From positions 102,409 through 166,408 of the IMG/VR virus record IMGVR_UViG_3300042924_004713: DNA of 64,000 nucleotides; one strand, given 5' to 3'. Of the stretch, positions 53,264 through 62,360 are shown one piece after another; the first letter of the stretch is position 1, and every line of letters starts with the position of its first letter. The stretch is from a virus. A program made the position numbers and the translations under genes. The notes below the pieces were generated by a model that did no database searches, was not told the origin of the DNA, and saw nothing but the letters and a program-made list of their open reading frames with translations.

Positions 53264-55777
53264 ATGGCAGATTTTACCGAACAAGAACGGGCTGAGCTAC
53301 AACGTCAAGTAATGGAAGAGATGCGTGCCTATGGCCAGCTGCATGCCAGCACCGCTGATTCTGTACGTGATGCACAAGTAGGGGTCAAGGGATTTTCCAA
53401 GCAGGTTCGTACCAGCGCAGTTGACGTCACCAAAGCTTATTCTGATTTAACCAAGCAGATTTACAGCGGTGCTCAGGGCATGTCAGTGTTCAACAATGCT
53501 GTGGAAACCACCGCTACAGCAGTAGCAGCGTTTGGTTTGCTCATGGGCGGCCCAATTGTTAAAGCAGTGAGTGTGGCTCTAATTGGTTTGGCCAAGGCCA
53601 TTGGTCTAGCAGCTGAGTCCAGCGATAGAATTTACAACGCCTATTCAAGACTAGCTGAAGTTGGCGGCACTGCCAGTGATCAACTTTCAGGGCTTCGTGA
53701 CGAATCTGCCCGGCTTGGCTATGTCATAGCAGACAACACTGAAGGTCTAAACGCATTCACAAACTTGATCACTGAAAATGCTGATACCATGGCTTTGTTT
53801 AAAGGCACAGTATTTGAAGGTAGACAAGCCCTAGCGAATGTAAGCACTCAATTTGATGACTATCGCATGGGTCTAAGACGCATGGGTCTAACTATTGATC
53901 AGCAAAACAAAGGCATGGTCAGTTATATAAGACTTCAAACTACCCTGGGTCAAGCACAAAACAAAACATTTGCTGAACTTGCTTCAGGCGCAAACAAATA
54001 CCTACAAGAAACACAGGCACTGGCAGCAATCACGGGTCAGCAGCGCAAAGAAGTCGAAGAAGAAATGAAACGTGCATTGACAGAACAAAAGTTCCGTGCC
54101 AAGATTGACGAACTCTATGCCAACGGACAGTCAAATCTTGCTGAAGAATATCAAGCTATCAATGTAATGCTGGCCAAGCAAAGTCCAGAAGCTGCTGCGG
54201 GATTCCGAGCCATGATAGGTGGATCACTAGAAGCAGCAGAAAGTCAAAAACTAGTACGCAGTTCTACAGGACAAGTTATCAGTTCTTTGGATGCATTGAA
54301 CAAAGGTCAGATCAACGGTGCTCAGTTCGTTACAGAGTTAGGTAGATCAATAGGCAACACCAACAGAACATTTAACAAGACAGCACAACTGACCAGTGCT
54401 TTTGGTGAAACTTTTATAGATTATGCTCAAGGCCAAAATCTTTCCATGATGGCCAATAGGGATCTAAACAAAGAATACCAAAAAGCACTCAAGCAACAAA
54501 AAGAACAAAGAGAAAACACTGAAAAGGAACTAGAGGATCAAGTGCAGACCAGACAGAATCAGCTGGATGCTGCACTGAGCATGCAAGAGCTTATTCGCAA
54601 GTTTGTGAGTATAGCGGGCACTATAACCACTGGATTAAGTGATCTGTACAAGTCAATATCCAGTTTTACTCTGCGCCTAACCAATACCATTGGTGAGGTA
54701 ATTGACTTCATCAAATACGATATTCTAAAAATGGCTCGTCCTGCAGAAGCTGCTGCTGCACGAGCTGCCGCGGGCCCAGGTCCCAGCATGAGTCGTGAAA
54801 TAAACGAACAACAGTACAAGTATTGGAAGGACATCTCAAAATACAATCCCAATGCTGTACCTGAGTGGGCTAAAAAGCTAATTGAACAGGAACAGCAGAC
54901 AGGACGGAACCCTTATGCTAACTTGCCTGCAGCAGGAGCAGCGGGTGGCGCAGCAACCACTGGCGATCTTGACAAGTCGCGTATGCAGAACTATCTCAAG
55001 AGTGTAGCTCTAGTTGAAAGCAGTGGTAAACGTACAGCAGGAGCAGGCACATCATCAGCCAAGGGCTTGTTTCAATTCACTGAAGACACTTGGAAAGGTG
55101 TCACTAAGCAAATGGGCAAAAACTGGAGCCTAGACGACAGGTTTGACCCACAAAAAAGTGCTGAGGCTGCTGCGTTTTTTACACGAGGCAATGCTGGACG
55201 TTTTGAGCAGGTATTTGGAAGAACACCAACCAACGAAGAACTCTATATGATGCACTTCCTTGGTGCCGAAGGTGCAATTGGTTTCTTTAATGCCATGAAC
55301 AATCGGCCCAACGCCAAGATTAGCGAGGTGGTTGGTCTAAAACAATACTCAGCAAACCGATCAATCTTTGAAGACAAAACAGGTAGAACTCGTACAGTGG
55401 CTGAAGTGTACAGTCTAATGTCCAATAAGTTGGGACAAGGCATGATTGGTGCTACAACTGGTCTGTATCAGCAGACACCAGTATCTCAAGATGTAGCCAA
55501 CATTCCGCAATTAGCTCGAGGAGGTGTGGTGTCTGGTCCAGACACTGGTTATTTGGCTAACTTACACGGAAGAGAAGCTGTGGTACCACTGCCCGACGGC
55601 AGCAGCATTCCTGTAGCGTTCAATCCTCAAGAATTCATGAGAAGTATCAGTGATGCTGCACGTAGTTCGTCTAGCTCAGGTACAGGTGATCTGATCAGTA
55701 GCATACAAGACATGGTGCGTTTACAGCGTGATCAAAACGATCTGCTGACTCGAATGTTACAACACCAGCGGGCCTAA
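53264..55777 (+). CDS. Tail tape measure protein with lytic transglycosylase domain
   Basis: An 837-residue protein. Helical repeats and a hydrophobic segment (about 90-125, AVAAFGLLMGG) precede a long coiled region ending near residue 450. From about 575 it has an SLT-type domain: LKSVALVESSGKRTAG with catalytic E585, then KGLFQFTEDTW. The C-terminus (LARGGVVSGPDTGYLANLHG and EAVVPLPDG) is a common tape measure ending. It sets tail length and should help DNA pass the cell wall. T4 gp29 has no such enzyme domain. It stands before the portal gene. Confidence 0.85.
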   Translation: MADFTEQERAELQRQVMEEMRAYGQLHASTADSVRDAQVGVKGFSKQVRTSAVDVTKAYSDLTKQIYSGAQGMSVFNNAVETTATAVAAFGLLMGGPIVKAVSVALIGLAKAIGLAAESSDRIYNAYSRLAEVGGTASDQLSGLRDESARLGYVIADNTEGLNAFTNLITENADTMALFKGTVFEGRQALANVSTQFDDYRMGLRRMGLTIDQQNKGMVSYIRLQTTLGQAQNKTFAELASGANKYLQETQALAAITGQQRKEVEEEMKRALTEQKFRAKIDELYANGQSNLAEEYQAINVMLAKQSPEAAAGFRAMIGGSLEAAESQKLVRSSTGQVISSLDALNKGQINGAQFVTELGRSIGNTNRTFNKTAQLTSAFGETFIDYAQGQNLSMMANRDLNKEYQKALKQQKEQRENTEKELEDQVQTRQNQLDAALSMQELIRKFVSIAGTITTGLSDLYKSISSFTLRLTNTIGEVIDFIKYDILKMARPAEAAAARAAAGPGPSMSREINEQQYKYWKDISKYNPNAVPEWAKKLIEQEQQTGRNPYANLPAAGAAGGAATTGDLDKSRMQNYLKSVALVESSGKRTAGAGTSSAKGLFQFTEDTWKGVTKQMGKNWSLDDRFDPQKSAEAAAFFTRGNAGRFEQVFGRTPTNEELYMMHFLGAEGAIGFFNAMNNRPNAKISEVVGLKQYSANRSIFEDKTGRTRTVAEVYSLMSNKLGQGMIGATTGLYQQTPVSQDVANIPQLARGGVVSGPDTGYLANLHGREAVVPLPDGSSIPVAFNPQEFMRSISDAARSSSSSGTGDLISSIQDMVRLQRDQNDLLTRMLQHQRA

Positions 55778-55780
55778 CGG

Positions 55781-55786
55781 TAAATA
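55781..55786 (+). promoter_or_regulatory. Late promoter core (TAAATA), near-leaderless, for gp20
   Basis: CGGTAAATATATC, with the portal ATG only five bases past the core. No Shine-Dalgarno lies between. Confidence 0.6.
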
Positions 55787-55791
55787 TATCT

Positions 55792-57531
55792 ATGACATGG
55801 CGCAAGTATTTTAAAGTAGCTGACACCACAGGTACAATGAGTCCTATTAGTGGTAGGAATCAAGGGTATTCAAGTTACTCAGCACAAACAGACTTTGCAT
55901 TTAGAAACTATGCAAGTCGACTTCCTGAGGTTTATACCGGGCATCCAAATCGTATTGAACGCTACAATCAATACGAAATGATGGACAGCGATTCGGAAAT
56001 CAATGCTTGCTTAGACATTATCGCTGAATTTTCCACACAGATCAACGAACAAAACGAAACACCTTTTGAAATCAAGTTTAGAGATCAGCCCACTGATCAT
56101 GAAATTGACATCATCAAAAAACAGTTACAACAGTGGGTCAAACTCAATCAATTAGATCAAAGAATTTTCAAACTGTTCCGCAACACCATCAAGTACGGAG
56201 ATCAGGTGTTTGTGCGTGATCCAGAAACATTTGAAATGTACTGGGTTGACATGACCAAGGTCAGTCGCATCATTGTGAATGAAAGCGAAGGCAAGCGTCC
56301 AGAACAGTACATCATACGGGATATCAACCCCAACTTTGAAAGCCTGAGCATAGCTCAAAAAACATCACAAGACTACATGGTAAACCCACCCACCGGTGGC
56401 AACATGACCAACCTAAGCTACACCATGCCCAACACACAGACCAACACTGGTCGTTTCAGCAGGGCCATGAACGAAAGCTGTATTGATGCCAAGCACGTGG
56501 TTCATCTTAGTCTCAATGAAGGACTAGATCCTTTTTGGCCGTTTGGACAAAGTATTCTTGAAAACATTTTCAAGGTGTTCAAACAAAAAGAACTGCTGGA
56601 AGATGCTATCTTGATTTACCGTGTACAACGTGCACCAGAGCGGCGTATTTTCAAGATTGACGTGGGCAACATGCCCAGCCACATGGCCATGGCCTTTGTG
56701 GAGAGGGTGAAAAATGAAATGCATCAACGCCGTATTCCCACAGTGGGCGGCGGTGGGCAAAACATCATGGATTCAGCTTACAATCCCTTGAGCATTGGCG
56801 AAGATTACTTTTTTCCACAGACAGCAGATGGTCGAGGTAGCACAGTTGATACTCTGCCTGGCGGTCAAAACCTTGGCGAAATTGACGATCTAAAGTATTT
56901 TAACAACAAAATGGCACGTGGTCTACGTGTGCCCAGCAGCTATCTGCCCACTGGCCCAGACGACAGTGATCGTGCATTGAACGACGGCAAAGTAGGCACA
57001 GCCTTGATTCAAGAATACAGATTCAATCAATATTGTGAACGTTTGCAGCAGAGTATTGTGCAAAAACTAGACGACGAATTCAAAATGTTCTTGGCCTGGC
57101 GCGGTTTTAACATTGACTCTGGATTATTTGATCTTAAGTTTAATCCCCCGCAGAACTTTGCTAGCTATCGTCAAAGCGAACTAGATGCCAGTCGTATTGC
57201 CAGTTTTACATCACTTGAGCCGTTGCCATACATGAGCAAGCGTTTTATGCTGCAACGTTTCCTAGGGCTAACCGAAGACGAAATCGCAGAAAACGAAAAA
57301 CTCTGGAAAGAAGAACGTGATGAACCTGATCTTGAAACCACCCAAGGTCAGGATCTACGTAGTATAGGTGTGACACCAGGCGGACTACAAACAGACCTTG
57401 AAACCGGGCAAGAACTGGCCAATATTGGCGAACCTGGTGCTGGTGAAATACCTGGTGCTGGTGGAGTACCTCCGACTGCCGGAAACGCAGCTGGCCCAAC
57501 AGCAGCTCCCGCAGCGCCACCTTCGGTATAA
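55792..57531 (+). CDS. gp20: Portal vertex protein gp20
   Basis: A 579-residue portal. RYNQYEMMDSDSEINACLDI is the characteristic N-terminal segment, followed by LFRNTIKYGDQVFVRDPETF and LPGGQNLGEIDDLKYFNNKM. It forms the dodecameric ring at the head vertex through which DNA is packaged and to which the neck binds. The C-terminus is Pro/Gly/Ala-rich. T4 gp20 is 524 residues. The stop TAA is inside the late promoter of the next gene. Confidence 0.94.
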   Translation: MTWRKYFKVADTTGTMSPISGRNQGYSSYSAQTDFAFRNYASRLPEVYTGHPNRIERYNQYEMMDSDSEINACLDIIAEFSTQINEQNETPFEIKFRDQPTDHEIDIIKKQLQQWVKLNQLDQRIFKLFRNTIKYGDQVFVRDPETFEMYWVDMTKVSRIIVNESEGKRPEQYIIRDINPNFESLSIAQKTSQDYMVNPPTGGNMTNLSYTMPNTQTNTGRFSRAMNESCIDAKHVVHLSLNEGLDPFWPFGQSILENIFKVFKQKELLEDAILIYRVQRAPERRIFKIDVGNMPSHMAMAFVERVKNEMHQRRIPTVGGGGQNIMDSAYNPLSIGEDYFFPQTADGRGSTVDTLPGGQNLGEIDDLKYFNNKMARGLRVPSSYLPTGPDDSDRALNDGKVGTALIQEYRFNQYCERLQQSIVQKLDDEFKMFLAWRGFNIDSGLFDLKFNPPQNFASYRQSELDASRIASFTSLEPLPYMSKRFMLQRFLGLTEDEIAENEKLWKEERDEPDLETTQGQDLRSIGVTPGGLQTDLETGQELANIGEPGAGEIPGAGGVPPTAGNAAGPTAAPAAPPSV

Positions 57532-57534
57532 ATA
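57527..57534 (+). promoter_or_regulatory. Perfect late promoter (TATAAATA)
   Basis: TATAAATA is identical to the T4 late consensus. It contains the gp20 stop (57529-57531), and the next ATG lies five bases beyond it. Confidence 0.75.
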
Positions 57535-57539
57535 TTAAC

Positions 57540-57758
57540 ATGGTCCTTACTGAATTATATCAACGTAGTCCGACTGCTTATCAAGATCCTGCACAGGATA
57601 ATAGCCGTCCTCAGATACAAAATCTCCGTAAAACCAGACTTACTCTCAAGCAGCTAAACAAGCTGCGACAAATGAATGATTTGAGAAAATACGAATACAA
57701 AGAAAAACTCAAAGACATAAAAAATCAATATTCACCGCCTCCACAGCCTACGATTTAA
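57540..57758 (+). CDS. Small basic protein, positional gp67 candidate
   Basis: A 72-residue protein, Lys- and Arg-rich, with RLTLKQLNKLRQMNDLRKYE. It lies between portal and the acidic core protein, where T4 carries gp67 (80 residues, prohead core). There is no sequence signature, and gp67 is acidic, so the match is positional only. The ATG is five bases after a perfect late promoter and has no ribosome site. Function unknown. Confidence 0.6.
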   Translation: MVLTELYQRSPTAYQDPAQDNSRPQIQNLRKTRLTLKQLNKLRQMNDLRKYEYKEKLKDIKNQYSPPPQPTI

Positions 57759-57818
57759 TTTTTTTGTAATTTTATTGCAAAAAACAGCCGATCTAGAGCA
57801 CTCTTTACATCAATCCGT

Positions 57819-57824
57819 TAAATA
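57819..57824 (+). promoter_or_regulatory. Late promoter core (TAAATA) for prohead genes
   Basis: CGTTAAATATAGTAATAC, 61 bases before the ATG of the acidic core protein. Here there is a normal leader. Confidence 0.6.
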
Positions 57825-57871
57825 TAGTAATACATTTGCCCTTCTTGGGGACAAATGAAATTTCTACCCAT

Positions 57872-57877
57872 GAGGAG
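57872..57877 (+). promoter_or_regulatory. Shine-Dalgarno GAGGAG choosing the start at 57885
   Basis: GAGGAG seven bases before the ATG at 57885. The in-frame ATG at 57855 has a weaker site, so 57885 is preferred. Confidence 0.7.
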
Positions 57878-57884
57878 CTTACAC

Positions 57885-58757
57885 ATGAACAAAAAGTTCG
57901 AACAGTTAATTGAATACGTGATCAACGATGAAGAGGACAAGGCCCGTGCCCTGTTTCACGATATCGTAGTTGAAAAAAGCCGTCAGATCTATGAAGAAAT
58001 GATGGACGCTGAAGAAGAAATTGATGAAGCCAAACACGACGACGATGACGAGGAAAAAGTCGAAGAAGCCATGGACGATGACGATGAAAAAGTCGACGAA
58101 GCCATGCACGACGATGAAGAAAAAGTCGAAGAAATGATGGGCGGAGACTCCGCTGATGACTTGATTGACGACGTTAGTGTTGAAGAAGAAGGCATCTCTA
58201 TGGAAGCCGATGAAGAAGGCGACGATGACATGGGCGCTGACGAAGCCGGCGGTGATGATATCGAAGGCAAGCTCATGAACATTGAAGACAAGCTTGATGA
58301 GCTTATGGCCGAATTTGAAGCTCTAATGGGCGACGAAGACATGGGCGATGACATGGGCGGCGAAGAAGAGCTGGACATTGACATCGGCGACGACGGCGCA
58401 GACATGGATATGGATATGGACATGGACGCAGACATAGGTGACGAAGAGCCAATGCCAATGGGCGAGGCTGTTAACCTAAAAGCTGCACCAAAGCCAACCA
58501 CTTCTGAAGAAGGCGGTATCAACAAAAAAAGCGTGGTAGCTGCTAACAGCGGCGCACGTGGTATGGAAGGCAAGCCTGTTCACACTGGCACAAGCATGGG
58601 TGGCAAGCATGACGCAGCAGGTGCTTACAGCAACAATGTAAAAGACCTAATCAGCGATGTGCAAAATTCACCTGCCAAGGCCAAGGTAACACAAAAGCCT
58701 GCTCCTAAGCCACACCTAGCACAGGCCACTGGTGTAAACACCAAGAGCCCACTGTAA
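57885..58757 (+). CDS. Acidic prohead core protein (gp68-like)
   Basis: A 290-residue protein starting MNKKFEQLIEYVINDEEDKA, then LFHDIVVEKSRQIYEEMMDA. The N-terminal segment is shared with T4-like phage prohead core proteins between gp20 and gp21. From about residue 45 to 200 it is mostly Asp, Glu, Met and Gly in short repeats such as EEAMDDDD and MDMDMDMD. The C-terminus is basic and Ala-rich. Very acidic scaffold-core proteins are typical of prohead assembly. Exact equivalence to gp68 is inferred from place. Confidence 0.75.
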   Translation: MNKKFEQLIEYVINDEEDKARALFHDIVVEKSRQIYEEMMDAEEEIDEAKHDDDDEEKVEEAMDDDDEKVDEAMHDDEEKVEEMMGGDSADDLIDDVSVEEEGISMEADEEGDDDMGADEAGGDDIEGKLMNIEDKLDELMAEFEALMGDEDMGDDMGGEEELDIDIGDDGADMDMDMDMDADIGDEEPMPMGEAVNLKAAPKPTTSEEGGINKKSVVAANSGARGMEGKPVHTGTSMGGKHDAAGAYSNNVKDLISDVQNSPAKAKVTQKPAPKPHLAQATGVNTKSPL

Positions 58758-58766
58758 GGATTTGCT

Positions 58767-59405
58767 GTGAATCGCTGTTTACGTGAAACCCTGACGTTTA
58801 GCCAAGCCCGTGTGGAGCTCTTGCAAGAAGAAGCTCCTGACGGGAGTGGTAAAAAACTCTACATGCAAGGTATTTGTATTCAGGGTGACAAGCGCAATGC
58901 CAATGAGCGTGTGTATCCCACTCGCGAAATTAATCGTGCTGTTGGCACTATTAATGAACAAATCAACAGTGGTATGAGTGTGCTTGGCGAAGTTGATCAT
59001 CCAGACGATCTCAAAATCAATCTAGATCGGGTTAGCCACATGATTGAAAAAATGTGGATGGATGGCAGCGATGGCTACGGCAAACTAAGAATTTTACCAA
59101 CTCCTATGGGACAACTGGTCAAGACCATGTTGGATTCTGGAGTGAAACTAGGCGTTAGCAGCCGCGGCAGCGGTAATGTTGACGATAGAACCGGACATGT
59201 CAGTGACTTTGAAATAGTTACTGTTGATGTGGTTGCCCAACCCAGCGCACCCAATGCTTATCCCACAGCAGTTTATGAGGGCTTGATGAACATGAAATAT
59301 GGTCATCGTGCTCTTGAGATAGCTAAAGAAGTTGGTACGGACAACAAAGTACAGAGATACCTGAAAGAGGAAGTAAAACGCCTTATCAAGGATCTCAAGA
59401 TCTAA
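58767..59405 (+). CDS. gp21: Prohead maturation protease gp21
   Basis: A 212-residue serine protease that trims scaffold and capsid. VLGEVDHPDDL has the catalytic His (H78), and LGVSSRGSG the catalytic Ser region (S131/S132); VSDFEIVTVDVVAQPSAP is the typical C-terminal segment of this family. The start is GTG with AAGGA six bases before it. T4 gp21 has 212 residues. It is placed as expected between core protein and scaffold. Confidence 0.93.
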   Translation: MNRCLRETLTFSQARVELLQEEAPDGSGKKLYMQGICIQGDKRNANERVYPTREINRAVGTINEQINSGMSVLGEVDHPDDLKINLDRVSHMIEKMWMDGSDGYGKLRILPTPMGQLVKTMLDSGVKLGVSSRGSGNVDDRTGHVSDFEIVTVDVVAQPSAPNAYPTAVYEGLMNMKYGHRALEIAKEVGTDNKVQRYLKEEVKRLIKDLKI

Positions 59406-59418
59406 GGAGAATCTAATA

Positions 59419-60507
59419 ATGTTAGATGCCATCAAACCATTACTAGATAGCGGCCTGATTAACGAAGACGTTAGTCGCGAGATCAATGAAGCCTGGGAAA
59501 CCAAGCTAAATGAAGCTCGTGAACAGGTACGTGCAGAACTTCGCGAGGAGTTTGCACAACGCTATGAGCACGACAAGAGCGTGATGGTTGAAGCCCTAGA
59601 TCGCATGGTAACCGAAGGTCTAAACGCAGAGATCGAAGGCGTTGCTGCTGAAAAGCGTCAACTTGCTGAAGATCGCGTGAAGTTCCAAGCCAAGATGAAA
59701 GAAAGTGCCACTAAGTTCAACGACTTCATGGTAAAGAAATTGGCTGAAGAAATCGCAGAAGTGCGTAGAGATCGCAAGGCTCACAACCAAGGACTAGAAA
59801 AATTAGAAACCTTTGTGGTGCGAGCACTTGCAGAAGAAATCATGGAATTCGCTCAGGACAAACAAAAGGTTGTAGAAACCCAAGTGCGTCTGGTGCGCGA
59901 TGCCCGTGTAAAACTTGAGTCATTGAAATCACGCTTTGTTAAAGAAAGTGCGCAGAAGATGAGTCAAGCGGTATCCAAGCATCTCAAGGCTGAACTCAAC
60001 CAGCTACGTGAAGACATCCAAGTTGCACGAGAAAACAATTTTGGCCGTCGCATCTTTGAAGCCTATGCAGCTGAATTTGGTGCTACACATCTCAATGAAA
60101 ATGCAGAAGTGCGCAAGCTCAATGCGGTGATTGCTGAGAAAAATGCCAAGTTGTCCAAGGCCGTACAAGTGGCCGAACAAGCTCGTGTGGTTGTGGAAAG
60201 TAAAGAACGAGAAATTCGTATGATTCGTGAAAACAACGAACGTGCCAATATTATGGCCGACCTGTTGGCTCCTCTTAACAAAGAGAAGCAGGACATCATG
60301 CGCAATCTTCTTGAAAGCGTACAGACTGCTCGTCTGAAAAACGCTTTTGAAAAATATCTACCAGCGGTGCTCGAGAACCGATCTGTGAAAGCCCAGAAAG
60401 TGATTACAGAATCGATTAGCGAAGTGACTGGGGATAAAACTACCTCGCCTCAGCAAGATGAAGATCGCAGCAATGTGATTGACATCAAGAGATTGGCAGG
60501 ATTATAA
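59419..60507 (+). CDS. gp22: Prohead scaffold protein gp22
   Basis: A 362-residue, mostly helical and charged protein, starting MLDAIKPLLDSGLINEDVSR. Long coiled segments (residues about 25-130 and 190-300) and high Lys/Glu content fit the major scaffolding core, which is degraded by gp21. T4 gp22 has 269 residues, so it is longer here. AAGGAG lies ten bases before the ATG. It ends 16 bases before the capsid ATG. Confidence 0.88.
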   Translation: MLDAIKPLLDSGLINEDVSREINEAWETKLNEAREQVRAELREEFAQRYEHDKSVMVEALDRMVTEGLNAEIEGVAAEKRQLAEDRVKFQAKMKESATKFNDFMVKKLAEEIAEVRRDRKAHNQGLEKLETFVVRALAEEIMEFAQDKQKVVETQVRLVRDARVKLESLKSRFVKESAQKMSQAVSKHLKAELNQLREDIQVARENNFGRRIFEAYAAEFGATHLNENAEVRKLNAVIAEKNAKLSKAVQVAEQARVVVESKEREIRMIRENNERANIMADLLAPLNKEKQDIMRNLLESVQTARLKNAFEKYLPAVLENRSVKAQKVITESISEVTGDKTTSPQQDEDRSNVIDIKRLAGL

Positions 60508-60523
60508 GCAAAAGGAGACTATA

Positions 60524-61735
60524 ATGTCAGAGCAATTACTCGAAAGCCGCTGGGACGAAACCAAAGAAGCCCTTATGGAAGGCCTTAAAGGTTCACGTCG
60601 CAGCACCATGGGTGTTATTCTTGAAAACACTCGCAAGTATCTGAAAGAGAATGCAACTGCTGGCAGCACCGCTGCTGGTAACGTGGCAACTCTAAACCGT
60701 GTCATTCTGCCAGTGATTCGTCGTGTGATGCCAACTGTGATCGCTAACGAACTGGTAGGTGTTCAGCCAATGACCGGCCCTGTGGGTCAAATCCACACTC
60801 TGCGTGTTCGCTATGCAAGCACCATGAACGATACTTCAGCTGCTGCAACTTCAACCATCGCTGGTGAAGAAGCACTGAGCCCGTTCAAGATTGCAACAGC
60901 TTACTCTTCAGCAAGCACTGTGACTGCTGGCGTTCCTGGCGCAAGTCAGACTCGCTACACTGGTGCTGACACTTCGGTTCTTGAAGGTTCTGGTGGTCGT
61001 AACATCAGCGTTCAGATCCTGAAGCAGGCTGTTGAAGCAAAAACACGTAAGCTGCAAGCTCGTTGGACCTTTGAAGCAGCACAAGATGCACAAGCAATGC
61101 ACGGTATTGACGTTGAAGCAGAAATCATGGCCGCACTGGCTCAAGAGATCACTGCTGAAATTGATCAAGAGATCCTGCTGAGCCTGCGTACTCTGGCAGC
61201 TACAGAGTTCACATACAACCAGGCAACTGTATCTGGTACTGCTACATTCGTTGGTGACGAACATGCTGCACTGGCAGTTCTGATCAACCGTGTTGCTAAC
61301 CTGATTGCTCAGCGTACACGTCGTGGCGCTGGTAACTGGGCAGTTGTGTCACCTGCATCGCTGACTGTGCTGCAAAGCGCAACCACTTCAGCATTTGCAC
61401 GTACAACTGAAGGCACATTTGAAGCACCTACCAACACCAAGTTTGTTGGTACATTGAACGGCGCAATGCGTGTGTTCGTTGACAGCTATGCTAGCGATAG
61501 CCAAGCTGTTCTAGTTGGTTACAAGGGTTCGAGCGAAGCTGATGCAGCCGCGTTCTATTGCCCTTATATTCCGCTGATGAGCTCTGGCGTTGTTCTTGAT
61601 CCTACCACTTTTGAACCAGTGGTAAGCTTCATGACTCGTTATGGTTACATCGAACTTACCAACACAGCCAGCAGCTTCGGTAACGCAGCTGACTATCTGG
61701 GTGAGATCGCTGTATCGAACCTGTCGTTCAGCTAA
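60524..61735 (+). CDS. gp23: Major capsid protein gp23
   Basis: A 403-residue major capsid protein. TLNRVILPVIRRVMPTVIAN, VGVQPMTGPVGQIHTLRVRY and AQEITAEIDQEILLSLRTLA are highly conserved gp23 segments, as is YIPLMSSGVVLDPTTFEPVV. The fold is HK97-like and the N-terminus is expected to be removed by gp21. I start at the ATG at 60524 with AAGGAG seven bases before it; the frame extends upstream into gp22 but that part is not coding. T4 gp23 is 521 residues. A UUCG-loop terminator follows. Confidence 0.96.
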   Translation: MSEQLLESRWDETKEALMEGLKGSRRSTMGVILENTRKYLKENATAGSTAAGNVATLNRVILPVIRRVMPTVIANELVGVQPMTGPVGQIHTLRVRYASTMNDTSAAATSTIAGEEALSPFKIATAYSSASTVTAGVPGASQTRYTGADTSVLEGSGGRNISVQILKQAVEAKTRKLQARWTFEAAQDAQAMHGIDVEAEIMAALAQEITAEIDQEILLSLRTLAATEFTYNQATVSGTATFVGDEHAALAVLINRVANLIAQRTRRGAGNWAVVSPASLTVLQSATTSAFARTTEGTFEAPTNTKFVGTLNGAMRVFVDSYASDSQAVLVGYKGSSEADAAAFYCPYIPLMSSGVVLDPTTFEPVVSFMTRYGYIELTNTASSFGNAADYLGEIAVSNLSFS

Positions 61736-61759
61736 TCAAAACTCTCAGGGATGGGAATC

Positions 61760-61782
61760 AACCCCGCTTCGGCGGGGTTTTT
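61760..61782 (+). terminator. Rho-independent terminator after gp23
   Basis: AACCCCGC, loop TTCG, GCGGGGTT and a run of five T (two of them in the stem). It lies 25 bases after the gp23 stop. The UUCG tetraloop makes it very stable. Confidence 0.93.
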
Positions 61783-61792
61783 CTTGGACAGA

Positions 61793-62359
61793 TTATTCTT
61801 CGTCATCGTCTTGATAATCGTCTTCGTCTATCCATTTTTGACTTGGATCATCGTAGGCCTGATAGTAACGTTCATTGGCCTGCATGATTCTAAATCCATC
61901 TTTATATTTCAGCGCAGCAAAGGTTGCTTCTTCCTTTTTTAACAAATCGCAAACCACAAAGCTAGTGCCACAACCACCGCTGATGTTTTTGAATGGCGAG
62001 TGTTTGTATTCATTATGCTGTAATGCTTTGTGAAATGCTCCACCGTATGTAAAAATTATTCTTGTGATACCAAGCTTTTGATTTCGCAATCTAATTTTGT
62101 CAATCAAGGTCAAGACTGAGATTTCAGCTTCGTTGGCATCGTTGATGGCCAACAAACACTCTTTGAATTTGATACTGCCCTTGGTATGGTAATTGTCCGG
62201 AGTCTCTTTGGTACTCCATGGGATGGAAGCAGTGACGTGGTCTACGTAAAAAGTTTCACCGTGTGTTTTTACGACCCACATGGGGATGGTACTATCTTCT
62301 AGATGTTTCTTGTTGAAGTGAAACACTAGATCCTTGCATGCGTATTCAATCTATGACAT
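61793..62359 (-). CDS. Conserved phage protein with in-frame TAG at codon 3
   Basis: From the ATG at 62359 the frame reads Met-Ser-TAG-Ile-Glu-Tyr-Ala-Cys-Lys and continues to a TAA at 61793 (188 residues if TAG is decoded). AAGGA at 62371-62367 is seven bases before this ATG, which is one base after the lipoprotein stop. IEYACKDLVFHFNKKHLEDS and TIPMWVVKTHGETFYVDHVT resemble a conserved protein encoded near gp23 in marine T4-like phages. Without readthrough, translation must start at the GTG at 62326, giving 177 residues. The C-terminus is very acidic (DEDDYQDDDEE). Function unknown. Confidence 0.7.
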
Positions 62360-62360
62360 T

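Noticed and set aside
57989-58573. Long minus-strand Ser-rich open frame opposite the acidic core protein
   Set aside because: It is the complement of GAx/GAy-rich codons of the core gene, has no ribosome site, and runs against a well supported prohead operon.
60479-60523. Upstream extension of the gp23 frame into gp22
   Set aside because: The ATG at 60524 has AAGGAG at correct spacing and matches the usual start of gp23.
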